Below are positions 25,432-34,217 of a stretch of DNA of 64,000 nucleotides, one piece after another. Location of the stretch: the NCBI RefSeq assembly GCF_045635475.1, contig NZ_JBJGXI010000028.1:1-64000 (forward strand), read 5' to 3'. Source of the stretch: JBJGXI01 sp045635475 (GTDB lineage: Bacteria > Bacillota > Bacilli > Bacillales > Amphibacillaceae). The number at the start of each line of letters is the position of its first letter. Within the stretch, counting starts at the first letter, position 1. Position numbers and translations under genes: made by a program. Below the pieces are notes generated by a model that saw nothing but the letters and a program-made list of their open reading frames with translations, was not told the DNA's origin and searched no databases.

Positions 25432-26133
25432 CTATTTAGCTTTTACAATCGTTATTTTTCTTACAAACAGGAAGGTAAACGCATATAACACAAGCCCGAT
25501 AACAAATAGCTGCAAGAAGTAGGTGATGTTAATATCTGTGAACAGATTTGATAAGAAATCAAACACCCAACCCTTCGCAATTCCAAGTAACAGGGCGAGC
25601 ACGATTACTCCAGCCACAATACCTCCACCAGCTAAGCCAGTTTGATAAAATAATAAGCCGAAGAAAAATAACAAAACGAGCAGGACAAACGTAATAGCAG
25701 CATCAATCGCTACCCTATTTAACCATGTATCCTCAAGAAAACTTGAGAGATGCAAAAAATTAAACGTTGTTATATCAGTTGCTTCTGTAAAGCTCAAGGT
25801 TAGTGAATGCAATGTATTACCTATTAAAGATTGAACTATTGCTAAACCTAGAAAAAGTAATCCGATGCCTAAGAATAAGTTTTTTCTCGTCGCTCCTATT
25901 TTGATCGAAAATGGGATAGCCTCTTTCACTGTCTTAAAGCCATAAATTGCGCTATAAATGTAGATTGGGAAACTTAACGAAAAATAAAATGAGCCCTCTT
26001 CGACACTAAGTAAAAAATAAGCAAAGCAAAGGGAAACGACAAGCACCCCTAATAAAATACTCCAGAAAATCATAAATGAATAACGCATATCTGTTACAAA
26101 GAAATACAATAATCCTTTTAGCTGTCTCGCCAT
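25432..26133 (-). CDS. ABC transporter permease subunit (YtrC/ABC-2-like)
   Basis: 233 aa, six hydrophobic segments (about 17-40, 47-68, 85-105, 140-163, 170-188, 205-228) with the family-like KEAIPFSIKIGATRKNLFLG loop between helices 2 and 3. No extracellular domain. It is 3 bases after the ATPase gene, ending a three-gene operon led by a YtrA-type repressor. Such systems respond to cell-wall-active compounds; export or signalling role is inferred. Confidence 0.8.
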   Translation of the reverse strand: MARQLKGLLYFFVTDMRYSFMIFWSILLGVLVVSLCFAYFLLSVEEGSFYFSLSFPIYIYSAIYGFKTVKEAIPFSIKIGATRKNLFLGIGLLFLGLAIVQSLIGNTLHSLTLSFTEATDITTFNFLHLSSFLEDTWLNRVAIDAAITFVLLVLLFFFGLLFYQTGLAGGGIVAGVIVLALLLGIAKGWVFDFLSNLFTDINITYFLQLFVIGLVLYAFTFLFVRKITIVKAK

Positions 26134-26136
26134 CTG

Positions 26137-26994
26137 TTATGCCCCCTTCTTTCGTTCCGTTAGATGAATCATTAATTCTTGGATTGGTACTCCTTCAACA
26201 CGGAGCCCACTTTTACGCGCTTCCTCCACACTTCCGTATAGATAAGCGGTCATCATTCCAGCTAATTGTTTTTTCTGAATCACTTCTTTGCCTTGAATGA
26301 AGCTTTCTACATCCTCGATTCTTCCCGATACAGCACATGTGGTGTCGCGAAGTACTTCCGCATCTTGCTTCATGACCAATGCACCGTCACTTAGAATCAT
26401 CACTTCCTCAAACAACAAGCTCACTTCATCTATAAGGTGCGTCGATAAAATAATCGTACGTTTTTCTTCTTCATAACTTTCAAGTAAAAGCTCATAGAAT
26501 TTTTTTCTCGAAGGTGCATCAAGTCCAATGTACGGTTCATCAAAGATGGTAATTGGTGCTTTACTCGCTAACCCAACGATAATCCCTAAAGCTGATTCCA
26601 TCCCTTTTGACAATGTTTTTACTCTGGCATTGCGATCAAGATTATATTCGACAACCAGTTCATCCGCTAATTGCCAGTCCCATGATGGATAAAAATACGA
26701 ATAAATCTTTAATACGTTTTTCACCTTTAAATCTCTTTTAAAATTATCGCCTTCTTTAATTAAGCAAACTGACTCTGTTAATCGTTGATTATCGAAAGGC
26801 TCTTCACCATCGATTAAAATTTGCCCACTACTCGCTAAAATATGGCCAGCCAAAATATTCATGAACGTCGTTTTACCTGCACCATTTCGTCCGAGCAAGC
26901 CATAAATTTTCGGTTCCTCTAAGGTAAATGAAATATTGTTCAATGCAGCTTTATTTTTGTACCGCTTCGATAGATTCTTCACTTCAATTTTCAT
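26137..26994 (-). CDS. ABC transporter ATP-binding protein (YtrB/BcrA-like)
   Basis: 285 aa from ATG 26994, preceded by AGGGAGG; this start lies inside the 3' end of the repressor gene, so translation is coupled. Walker A GRNGAGKTT, signature-like LSKGMESALGI (degenerate, common in this group), Walker B ITIFDEPYIGLD and switch His in STHLIDE are present. It would energise the adjacent small permease. Confidence 0.87.
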   Translation of the reverse strand: MKIEVKNLSKRYKNKAALNNISFTLEEPKIYGLLGRNGAGKTTFMNILAGHILASSGQILIDGEEPFDNQRLTESVCLIKEGDNFKRDLKVKNVLKIYSYFYPSWDWQLADELVVEYNLDRNARVKTLSKGMESALGIIVGLASKAPITIFDEPYIGLDAPSRKKFYELLLESYEEEKRTIILSTHLIDEVSLLFEEVMILSDGALVMKQDAEVLRDTTCAVSGRIEDVESFIQGKEVIQKKQLAGMMTAYLYGSVEEARKSGLRVEGVPIQELMIHLTERKKGA

Positions 26995-27358
26995 CGATAT
27001 CCTCCCTTTGCACCATTTCAATTAAATGATCCTTATGAATACGAAGCTTCTCCGCTTCCTTCTTTAAAGGAAGCATATAACTTTCATAAAATGATTTCTT
27101 CCGCTTTTCAATTAAAATCTCTCTCGCATCCTCCGCTACAAACATCCCGACACCTCTTCGTTTATAAAGTATCTGTTCCGAAACGAGCTCATTAATCCCT
27201 TTTGCGGCTGTGGCTGGATTAATTTTATAATAATTAGCTATCTCATTAGTTGATGGGGCTCGCTCTCCTGCATTTAGATTTTCATTAAGGATCGAATCCT
27301 CAATCTGTTCCTTAATTTGCAAGAATATTGGTTTACTTTCATCCAGATTATCTTTCAT
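26984..27358 (-). CDS. GntR-family repressor, YtrA subfamily
   Basis: 124 aa: N-terminal winged helix (IFLQIKEQIEDSIL, APSTNEIANYYKINPATAAK, LYKRRGVGMFV) and a short C-terminal dimerisation helix bundle, the YtrA plan with no effector domain. It heads the operon and overlaps the ATPase gene. A 32-bp palindrome covers its promoter (27376-27407), so autoregulation is expected. Confidence 0.88.
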   Translation of the reverse strand: MKDNLDESKPIFLQIKEQIEDSILNENLNAGERAPSTNEIANYYKINPATAAKGINELVSEQILYKRRGVGMFVAEDAREILIEKRKKSFYESYMLPLKKEAEKLRIHKDHLIEMVQREDIDEN

Positions 27359-27375
27359 ATTGGTTCCCTTCCGTT

Positions 27376-27429
27376 ATATGGTTAACTACTTATGTAACTA
27401 ACCATATAACAATGCGTTTTTAAAGTCAA
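27376..27429 (-). promoter_or_regulatory. Promoter and palindromic operator of the YtrA-type operon
   Basis: ATATGGTTA at one end and TAACCATAT at the other bound an imperfect 32-bp palindrome (27376-27407). The minus-strand promoter is TTGACT (27424-27429), 17 bp, TATGGT (27401-27406), so the operator covers the -10 box. Confidence 0.6.
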
Positions 27430-27607
27430 CTCTTTTTGGAAAAAATTAATTTCAAACACGAATGATTTGATAAATTATCAATCGTGTTATCTTCGTTACT
27501 TTTGCGTGATACAATACAAGTAGATATTTTAAGATTTAAAAGCAGGATCTTCTTGAACGAATCAGTAGAGTACGAATAAAACGAAATGCTAAAAGGAGGA
27601 AAATAAT

Positions 27608-28174
27608 ATGGCAAAGAATAGTAGAGAGTGGTCTCTAGACCAACGTGAAGAACTATTGAAAACTTTGGAATTACGATTTGAGAAAAACACGAACAGACAT
27701 AAGGGCCTTGCATGGGATAAAGTACAAGCTAAACTTGAGGCTAATCCTGAAAAACTGTGGTCGCTCCATGAGATGGAAGCTTCTCTCGGTGAACCGGATG
27801 TTGTTGGTTACGATGATCAGACAGACGAATACATATTTTATGATTGTTCAGCGGAAAGTCCTAAAGGCCGCAGAAGTATTTGTTATGACCGCGAAGCGCT
27901 AGAATCAAGGAAAAAACACAAGCCTGAAAATAGCGCCATGGATATGGCAGCAAATATGGGCATTGAAATTTTAACGGAAGAACAGTACCGCGAGTTGCAG
28001 ACACTTGGAACTTTTGATCTAAAGACGTCAAGCTGGATCCAAACACCTGAAAATATTAGAAAACTTGGTGGAGCAATCTTTTGTGATCGTCGCTATGATA
28101 CTGTGTTTGTGTACCATAATGGAGCAGATTCATACTATGGTGCGCGGGGTTTCCGTGGATCATTAAGGGTATAA
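27608..28174 (+). CDS. DUF4256 family protein
   Basis: 188 aa, conserved soluble protein of unknown function. Recognisable stretches: LLKTLELRFEKNTNRHKGLAWD, LWSLHEMEASLGEPDVV, YIFYDCSAESPKGRRS, MGIEILTEEQYRELQ, FDLKTSSWIQTPE and FVYHNGADSYYGARGFRG. Found widely in bacteria as a single-domain protein. AAAGGAGG 8 nt before ATG. It stands alone. Confidence 0.85.
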   Translation: MAKNSREWSLDQREELLKTLELRFEKNTNRHKGLAWDKVQAKLEANPEKLWSLHEMEASLGEPDVVGYDDQTDEYIFYDCSAESPKGRRSICYDREALESRKKHKPENSAMDMAANMGIEILTEEQYRELQTLGTFDLKTSSWIQTPENIRKLGGAIFCDRRYDTVFVYHNGADSYYGARGFRGSLRV

Positions 28175-28367
28175 GTAACAGTTTAATAAGTAACTAACAG
28201 AAAGCTCTTTTATGAAAATTAAGTCTGGGAATTAGATACTAACTAAAGCATACCAATTTTCCCCGTTTATTTTCGCATCATAAATTACCACAATATGGAT
28301 ATTTATGTTAAAATAGTATTTTGTAACCATACAACTAAATTTATAAAGCGATTAGGGGAGGAATACT

Positions 28368-28784
28368 ATGATATCAAAAAACTATGCGGGTTTTGGAAAA
28401 AGATTATTAGCGACCTTTTTAGACGTTAGCATTATTACTATTTTTATTGGTTTGTTAACCTACATCTTTGTAGGCGAATATTCTACTAATTGGACAAGTG
28501 GATATACATGGGACATCGTTTACACCATATACTTAGTTATTACACCTGTGCTTTGGGCGGGTTACATTATTGGCAAACGCATCTGCAAAATTAAATTAAT
28601 TCGAACAGACGGCAACGATGTTAAATTTTCCAATACTATTTTAAGAGAGTTTGTCGGGTTCCACCTTATAGGAATTATTACGCTCGGCATTTCCTTAATC
28701 ATAAGTGTTTTTATGGTAATATTTCGCGAAGATAAAAGAGCAATTCACGATATTATAGGTGGAACTTATGTTGTTGAAAAGTGA
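28368..28784 (+). CDS. RDD family membrane protein
   Basis: 138 aa. The RDD signature Arg/Asp/Asp is visible: AGFGKRLLATFLDVSI near the N-terminus and DGNDVKFSNTILREF in the middle. Three membrane helices (about 17-37, 49-68, 95-117) and a terminal AIHDIIGGTYVV. RDD proteins are linked to transport or osmotic adaptation in some halotolerant bacteria; no specific role can be assigned. GGGGAGG upstream. The SUKH gene follows after 20 bases. Confidence 0.85.
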   Translation: MISKNYAGFGKRLLATFLDVSIITIFIGLLTYIFVGEYSTNWTSGYTWDIVYTIYLVITPVLWAGYIIGKRICKIKLIRTDGNDVKFSNTILREFVGFHLIGIITLGISLIISVFMVIFREDKRAIHDIIGGTYVVEK

Positions 28785-28803
28785 TTACTAAGGAGAAGGC
28801 CAG

Positions 28804-29361
28804 ATGAATATGGATGAATTCATCACACAATTCCATAAAAGATACCCTGAAGTTGACCGGTTTAATGTTGCGACAGATGATATGGTCAAAAGATATGAAA
28901 AAAAATTGGGATACCGACTGCCCTTTTCGTTTGTGGAATTTCTAAAGAAATTTTCCAATGGGATTTTCCTATTAGATTATGAACCTATTGGCGGTGTAAG
29001 CGAAGATTCTCCATGTAGTGATATTCAAAATGTTAATACTATACTCCCTAACATTCCAGATGAGGTCTTTATCGTTGAAACGAACGAGCATATAGCGTCT
29101 AGTCGGCTTATCTCCTTTACAATGTTTGATGCTGGTGACCATTCAGGCAATCACTGGGTATTTTTATGCGAAGATGGCGTATCAGATTATCGTGTTGGGT
29201 TTGTCAGTCAATCCTCATTAAAAATTGTAAAAGTTTTAAATAGTTTCGAAGAGTGGTTAACGATTTTATGGAAAAATGATGATGAGGATGTGCCTGCAAG
29301 TCCCGTATTCAACATTCTTTTTCCTTCATATGAAAAGAGAGATAATATTCTTTTTGACTAG
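28804..29361 (+). CDS. SMI1/KNR4 (SUKH) family protein
   Basis: 185 aa. The SUKH core is seen in KRYEKKLGYRLPFSFVEFLKKFSNG, followed by strands with RLISFTMFDAGDHSGNHWVFL and the C-terminal SFEEWLTILW. In bacteria SUKH proteins often act as immunity proteins to polymorphic toxins, but no toxin gene is nearby and other members have housekeeping roles. AAGGAGAAGG upstream; likely co-transcribed with the RDD gene. Confidence 0.82.
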   Translation: MNMDEFITQFHKRYPEVDRFNVATDDMVKRYEKKLGYRLPFSFVEFLKKFSNGIFLLDYEPIGGVSEDSPCSDIQNVNTILPNIPDEVFIVETNEHIASSRLISFTMFDAGDHSGNHWVFLCEDGVSDYRVGFVSQSSLKIVKVLNSFEEWLTILWKNDDEDVPASPVFNILFPSYEKRDNILFD

Positions 29362-29433
29362 TGGATTTAATATTATTGCAACAATGTCAATCATCATTTC
29401 TCTTCTCCAATAGATAGCTGGACACATCTGCAC

Positions 29434-30435
29434 TTATTTAAATAGAATCAGCAAAATATAGTTGTCCTTGCACGTTAAATTTGAAAGTCCACAATCGTTA
29501 ATAAGCGCACTGGTGACCAGCATCCATACACTGTTAATCCTTCTCCAAAGCCGGTCCCTTCTTAGCAATGGTAGCTTTTTACCAAACATAACCGAAATAA
29601 CAACAATCACTGCTATCACAACTGTTAAAAATGTAATTGACTCGTCTAGGAAAACTGTTGCGAACAGTATCATCAAAAATGGTTGTAAATATTGAATCTG
29701 ACTCACTCTTGCTATTCCTCCCATAGCCATTCCACTGTACCATGCAACATAAGCTAGAAATTGGCTAACAATTGCGAGGTACAGGAAGCTGATCCATGCA
29801 TATATTGGGGCATCTAGCATGTCAGTTGAGAGATTTAACGCAACTGGAATAATAAAAAATGGAGCGCCGATTATAATTGCCCATGCGATCACTTGCCAGC
29901 TTCCTAATTCTTTCGATAATTTCCCTCCCTCTGCGTAACTTAATCCGAGTATGAGCACCGCTGCCAGTAATGCTAAATCAGCAAATTGCAATTGACCGAA
30001 ACCAAGATGAAGTGCATACACAACCACAGCGAGTGAACCGATTATGCTTGAAATCCAAAATTTGAATGAAGGAATTTCACCTGCTCTTACCATTGCAAAT
30101 CCAGCTGTTGCTAATGGTAGCAACGCTAATTCCACCGCCCCATGGGAGACAGGCAAAGATTCCATTGCCCAAGATGTTAGCAGTGGAAATCCTAACACTG
30201 CACCAACCGCAACAATAAGTAAACTCCTGAATTGCTGAAGAGAAGGTAGTTTTTCTTTTCGAACAATCAAAATTACAGCTACCAAAATAGCGGCAACAAC
30301 CGTTCTCCCTAAACCAACGATTGTAGTGCCAAAATACGCTACCGCAATGCTTGTTGCAGGGAGTGTTAAGCTAAAACAAATCACACCTATGAATCCCAAT
30401 ATTAATCCAAGTTTCTCTCTGCCTTCACTTTGCAC
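29434..30435 (-). CDS. EamA/DMT-family exporter
   Basis: GTG at 30435 with GGAGGG 6 nt upstream gives 333 aa. Ten membrane helices in two EamA repeats (first about 8-140, second about 150-285). The last about 35 residues (RRINSVWMLVTSALINDCG...) are not typical for the family and may be a read-on tail. DMT exporters move amino acids, metabolites or drugs. It is divergent from a MocR regulator, a pairing that usually means the regulator controls the exporter. Confidence 0.85.
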   Translation of the reverse strand: MQSEGREKLGLILGFIGVICFSLTLPATSIAVAYFGTTIVGLGRTVVAAILVAVILIVRKEKLPSLQQFRSLLIVAVGAVLGFPLLTSWAMESLPVSHGAVELALLPLATAGFAMVRAGEIPSFKFWISSIIGSLAVVVYALHLGFGQLQFADLALLAAVLILGLSYAEGGKLSKELGSWQVIAWAIIIGAPFFIIPVALNLSTDMLDAPIYAWISFLYLAIVSQFLAYVAWYSGMAMGGIARVSQIQYLQPFLMILFATVFLDESITFLTVVIAVIVVISVMFGKKLPLLRRDRLWRRINSVWMLVTSALINDCGLSNLTCKDNYILLILFK

Positions 30436-30450
30436 GTTAAACCCTCCTCT

Positions 30451-30560
30451 ATCTGTACCATTTTTACTTTTCATAAAAAACGATTCTGCTATAATCAACA
30501 TAATAATAGGTACACTTGGTCAGTTAAACCCTTTTTATAGCCATCTGTCATGGTACAGAT
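30451..30560. promoter_or_regulatory. Divergent control region with inverted 10-bp operator pair
   Basis: ATCTGTACCA at 30451-30460 and its exact complement TGGTACAGAT at 30551-30560 lie next to the two divergent start codons. The second is also half of a local palindrome ATCTGT (30543-30548)/ACAGAT (30555-30560). TATAAT at 30490-30495 could serve the plus-strand gene. These are good candidate MocR-binding sites. Confidence 0.55.
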
Positions 30561-30576
30561 AAAGGAGAATCTACAA

Positions 30577-31953
30577 ATGAGCACTAAATATAATAAGATC
30601 ATGGAAGCAATTAAGCGGCAGCTAGAAGATGGGACGCTTGTTGCCGGGAGCAAACTACCTTCCGTTCGGCAGCTGTCTGAGCGTTTTTCATGTAGCAAAA
30701 ATACGGTGATCAAAGCCTACGAGGAACTAGAAAAACAGCATCTGATCTATGCTGTTCCTAAAAGTGGCTACTTTGTTGTGCATGAATTTCAAAAGGTGAC
30801 GCATGAAAATGATGTGATTGACTTTTTGTCTGCTGGTCCAGATAAAAGCGTTATGCCATATATTGAATTTCAGCATTGCATTAACCAAGCAATTGAATTA
30901 TACAAAGAAGCGCTTTTTACATACGCTGATCAGCAGGGGCTTTCTTCATTACGAGTACAAGTAGTGAAGTATTTGCAAAATTTACAAGTATTCACGCAAC
31001 CTGAACGAGTAGTCGTTGTCTCTGGTTCGCAGCAAGCTCTAAATTTATTCGTATCTATGCCGTTTCCAAATGGCAAAAAAACTATTCTAATTGAGCAGCC
31101 TACTTATTTCGGCTTCATTGAATCTATTAATCTACAACAAGCGAATGTACTTGGAATCGAGTTAACGATGGAAGGAATTGACCTTGATCGTCTGGAATAC
31201 CTGTTTCGGAATAATGATATAAAATTTTTCTACATGATCCCTAGATTTCATAATCCACTTGGCCACAGTTACTCTAACAGTGAAAAGAAAAAAATCGTTG
31301 AGTTAGCAGAAAAATACGATGTATATATCGTCGAGGATGATTTTTTAGGAGATCTTGATTCGGATGCAAAATCAGACCCTTTATTTTCATTTGATCCATC
31401 TGGGAGAGTCATTTATATCAAAAGCTTTTCGAAAATTTTCCTTCCAGGCTTAAGGATTGCGACAGTAATTCTGCCAACAATAATGATAAGCAACTTTTTA
31501 CGTTATAAATTCAGTTCAGATTTTAACAGTTCAGCACTTTCTCAAGGTGCACTTGAAATCTATTTAAAAAGCGGGATGTTTGATAGTCATCTCAAAAAAA
31601 TAAAAGAGATATACCATAATAAAATGCAACTGCTGCAAGAATCCTGTGAACGTTTGCTACCAGCTAATACTGATTTTTCAAAACCAACTTCAGGATTTTA
31701 TCTGTCGATCAGTCTGCCAGAGCATGTATCAGCAAAACAAATCGTACACTTACTGAATGAACAAAACGTCTTCGTCGATGATGCCTCTAGAATGTTTTTG
31801 CCAGCATATAAAAAAGACAATCTGATTCGATTGAGCATTTCTCAAGTCGATGAAAGCAAAATTAAACTAGGAGTAGAGCGGTTGGCAGAATGTATTGCTA
31901 GCATTGATAGTCGAAGGAATAAATTTGCTTCACACAACTTTTTACGTTTTTAG
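30577..31953 (+). CDS. MocR/GabR-type transcription regulator (GntR HTH + aminotransferase)
   Basis: ATG 30577 (AAAGGAG 9 nt upstream), 458 aa. The GntR winged helix is at about 1-70 (SKLPSVRQLSERFSCSKNTVIKAYEEL). A class I aminotransferase-like domain follows: VVVSGSQQALNLF, PRFHNPLGHSYS, VEDDFLGDLD and the PLP lysine in YIKSFSKIFLPGLRIA. MocR proteins sense PLP or amino-compounds and switch neighbouring genes. The divergent DMT exporter is the probable target. Confidence 0.9.
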   Translation: MSTKYNKIMEAIKRQLEDGTLVAGSKLPSVRQLSERFSCSKNTVIKAYEELEKQHLIYAVPKSGYFVVHEFQKVTHENDVIDFLSAGPDKSVMPYIEFQHCINQAIELYKEALFTYADQQGLSSLRVQVVKYLQNLQVFTQPERVVVVSGSQQALNLFVSMPFPNGKKTILIEQPTYFGFIESINLQQANVLGIELTMEGIDLDRLEYLFRNNDIKFFYMIPRFHNPLGHSYSNSEKKKIVELAEKYDVYIVEDDFLGDLDSDAKSDPLFSFDPSGRVIYIKSFSKIFLPGLRIATVILPTIMISNFLRYKFSSDFNSSALSQGALEIYLKSGMFDSHLKKIKEIYHNKMQLLQESCERLLPANTDFSKPTSGFYLSISLPEHVSAKQIVHLLNEQNVFVDDASRMFLPAYKKDNLIRLSISQVDESKIKLGVERLAECIASIDSRRNKFASHNFLRF

Positions 31954-31982
31954 CCTAGGTGTTGGATTATTTCCAACTATAT

Positions 31983-32020
31983 AAACACCCCTCTCTGGCC
32001 CATGTTGGAGAGGGGTGTTT
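31983..32020 (+). terminator. Rho-independent terminator
   Basis: ACACCCCTCTC (31985-31995) pairs with GAGAGGGGTGT (32008-32018), followed by TTTATG. It ends the MocR gene. Confidence 0.75.
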
Positions 32021-32086
32021 ATGCTGATTACGTCTTCTCATCAGTAACAAAAAATGGCGTAAAAAATGATCCTATAATTGAACAAA

Positions 32087-32320
32087 CTACCTATTCCAAA
32101 GTTCTTTTACACAATCATAGACAACACTCAAAAACAGATAAATAGTTAACAGCAACAATAAATCCATTACAATGAACTCATATATGTATTGAATGTGCAC
32201 ACCAATGTATGGTAATTCATGTAGAATAGGTAATTGATAATTCCCTATTTCGTTGACACTGAATACTAAGATGATAATGATGACCAATTTGACTAGATTC
32301 TCGTACAACGTATTCATCAT
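32087..32320 (-). CDS. Small membrane protein
   Basis: 77 aa with two membrane helices (about 8-25 and 48-68) and a C-terminal DCVKELWNR. GGGGGG precedes the double ATG. No family recognised. It lies between the MocR terminator and the siderophore operon and appears to be transcribed separately. Confidence 0.55.
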   Translation of the reverse strand: MMNTLYENLVKLVIIIILVFSVNEIGNYQLPILHELPYIGVHIQYIYEFIVMDLLLLLTIYLFLSVVYDCVKELWNR

Positions 32321-32408
32321 AATCCCCCCTCGTCTGTTATTCTATATTAATACCAATTTATGTTTCCTATTTTCAACAAAAAAGCCCTCACAGCTGTAAA
32401 GACTACTT

Positions 32409-33158
32409 TTATTTAAACGGCATTTTCCGGAGTTGCTGCTTACTTTTCGGACAAGTGGTACAACATTTTCCCTCCTCGTTTGCCGCGTAGTAAAAACAAC
32501 ACGTACGGCGGCGTCGAACTTCATCTGGTTGTTGCTCTGATTTATAATATTGTCCGAGTGGATTGCGTGTCTGGCCAAACGCAGAAGCCGGTGCAGTTTC
32601 AATTAAATAGTGGAAATCCTCTGCTCGATTCGGTACCGCAGCTTCGATTCTTGTTTCATATAACCAGTACACGTACACCGCAACATTTTCCCATAAAATC
32701 GGCTTTGGCACGCCTATAGCTGATGACACTGTTACAATGATGTCAGCGACAGATGCAAACAAATCGTTAACTACTTGCTCTCGCCATGCCTCTCTATCTA
32801 GGTCACCCTTCTGACCAACGGACCGATCATGCAACAACAACTCTGGCAACCAAAGGTCACCTCTAAATTTGCTCACGATTGCACCGTTCGATAAATGCAG
32901 ATTGAGCTGTTTATCATACATCGTCATTGCATAAAGAGCCGGGACGGTAAGCATAAAACCAAGCCGCTTCATCAACAGTGACGCTGCTGCAAATTGATAG
33001 TCTGTACCTAAAACTGATTTTGTCTGCTCTACATAAGCTTGAACAAATTCAACGTCTAGTAATTGCGTTAGTTCAGTAACATCTTCATCCCTCGCACTAA
33101 CTGCTAGACGGAAATTTTCGATTAAAAATTGCTGCTCACTGCTCGTTAGCTTGGTCAT
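32409..33158 (-). CDS. FhuF-like siderophore-iron reductase
   Basis: 249 aa. The C-terminal cysteine cluster TCCFYYAANEEGKCCTTCP (C220, C221, C233, C236) is the [2Fe-2S] site of the FhuF family (CC-x10/11-CxxC). The rest is the helical FhuF domain. It would reduce ferric iron to release it from imported siderophore in the cytoplasm. GGAGG precedes the ATG, 21 bases after the permease gene, so it ends the uptake operon. Confidence 0.87.
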   Translation of the reverse strand: MTKLTSSEQQFLIENFRLAVSARDEDVTELTQLLDVEFVQAYVEQTKSVLGTDYQFAAASLLMKRLGFMLTVPALYAMTMYDKQLNLHLSNGAIVSKFRGDLWLPELLLHDRSVGQKGDLDREAWREQVVNDLFASVADIIVTVSSAIGVPKPILWENVAVYVYWLYETRIEAAVPNRAEDFHYLIETAPASAFGQTRNPLGQYYKSEQQPDEVRRRRTCCFYYAANEEGKCCTTCPKSKQQLRKMPFK

Positions 33159-33179
33159 CGCTCTACCTCCTTCGTCATG

Positions 33180-34217
33180 TTACATGTTTCGATTTTTGTA
33201 TAATAAATAAATGAAAAACGGTGCCCCGATACCTGATGTGAACACACCTGCGGGGATATCCATAGGTAAAAACGCTGTGCGCGCGACAACATCTGCAACC
33301 ATGACGATCACACCACCGATCATTGCTGTGATTAAAATCAATCCAGCAAACGAACGACCAACGAGCATTCTCGCGATATGTGGTGCAATCAATCCAACGA
33401 ATCCGATTCCACCAGCAAATGCAACCGCTGATCCAGCTAGCGCGACACTGATAAATAATAGCATCATCCGATACAGCTGTACTTTTACCCCTAAAGCTGT
33501 GGCAACCTCATCACCTAGCTCCTTTGCATTAACGACGTTAGAAAATAAAAATGTAAGCGGAATGAAGATGATTAGCCACGGTAGCATCGACAATACATCC
33601 TGCCATTTAGCTGCATAAAGACTACCCGTTAACCATAAGTAAGCAGCACTTGTTGAATATGTATCACTAAGAACAATCATCAGCGTCGTAAATGCTTTCA
33701 TCGCCGCCGCAATACCGATACCAATCAGTACGAGCCGTATTGGTGTCACACCATTTTTCCATGATAATCCGTAGGTTATGATTGCAACAATTCCCGCGCC
33801 TAATAATGCAGCAAACGGTAGCCATTGAATATTAACTGCCCCCATAAAGCTAACGATAAAAATAATTGCACCAACCGAAGCCCCACCTGTAATTCCAATA
33901 ATATCAGGGGACGCAAGCGGATTGCGAATAATCCCTTGTAAAATTAAACCGGAGACACCAAGTGCCGCTCCAACCATAAATCCAAGTAACACGCGTGGCA
34001 AGCGCAGCGTATTAATGACGAATTCCTGTTCCGCTGACATGCCAAAGATATGTTGGATAACGGTTATTGGATCAATAAAATCACTACCAATCGATAAGCA
34101 CAGCATAAATACGAGCAACGTCACAAGCAGGAGCACGAGAAATACAATGATTGTTTTTATATTGACCTGCATCGAAAAACTATCAGATTTATTGCGATAT
34201 GAGTATTGTTTAGCCAT
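33180..34217 (-). CDS. FecCD-type siderophore ABC permease, second subunit
   Basis: 345 aa, about nine or ten membrane helices. Family motifs: TLRLPRVLLGFMVGAALGVSG, RNPLASPDIIGITGGASVGA, GFVGLIAPHIARMLVGR and DIPAGVFTSGIGAPFFIYLL. It overlaps the upstream permease by 8 bases. Together they form the heterodimeric channel for a ferric siderophore, similar to YfiZ/YfhA of B. subtilis. Confidence 0.92.
   Translation of the reverse strand: MAKQYSYRNKSDSFSMQVNIKTIIVFLVLLLVTLLVFMLCLSIGSDFIDPITVIQHIFGMSAEQEFVINTLRLPRVLLGFMVGAALGVSGLILQGIIRNPLASPDIIGITGGASVGAIIFIVSFMGAVNIQWLPFAALLGAGIVAIITYGLSWKNGVTPIRLVLIGIGIAAAMKAFTTLMIVLSDTYSTSAAYLWLTGSLYAAKWQDVLSMLPWLIIFIPLTFLFSNVVNAKELGDEVATALGVKVQLYRMMLLFISVALAGSAVAFAGGIGFVGLIAPHIARMLVGRSFAGLILITAMIGGVIVMVADVVARTAFLPMDIPAGVFTSGIGAPFFIYLLYKNRNM

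Noticed and set aside
27426..27713. 95-codon minus-strand ORF
   Set aside because: Runs antisense into the start of the DUF4256 gene, which has a strong ribosome site and conserved sequence.
28804..29361. SUKH protein as immunity partner of a polymorphic toxin system
   Set aside because: No toxin, secretion or additional immunity gene is nearby; kept as a plain SUKH protein.
33211..33618. 135-codon plus-strand ORF rich in Asn/Pro/Thr
   Set aside because: Antisense to the FecCD permease gene; its composition is typical of a reverse reading of a membrane protein.
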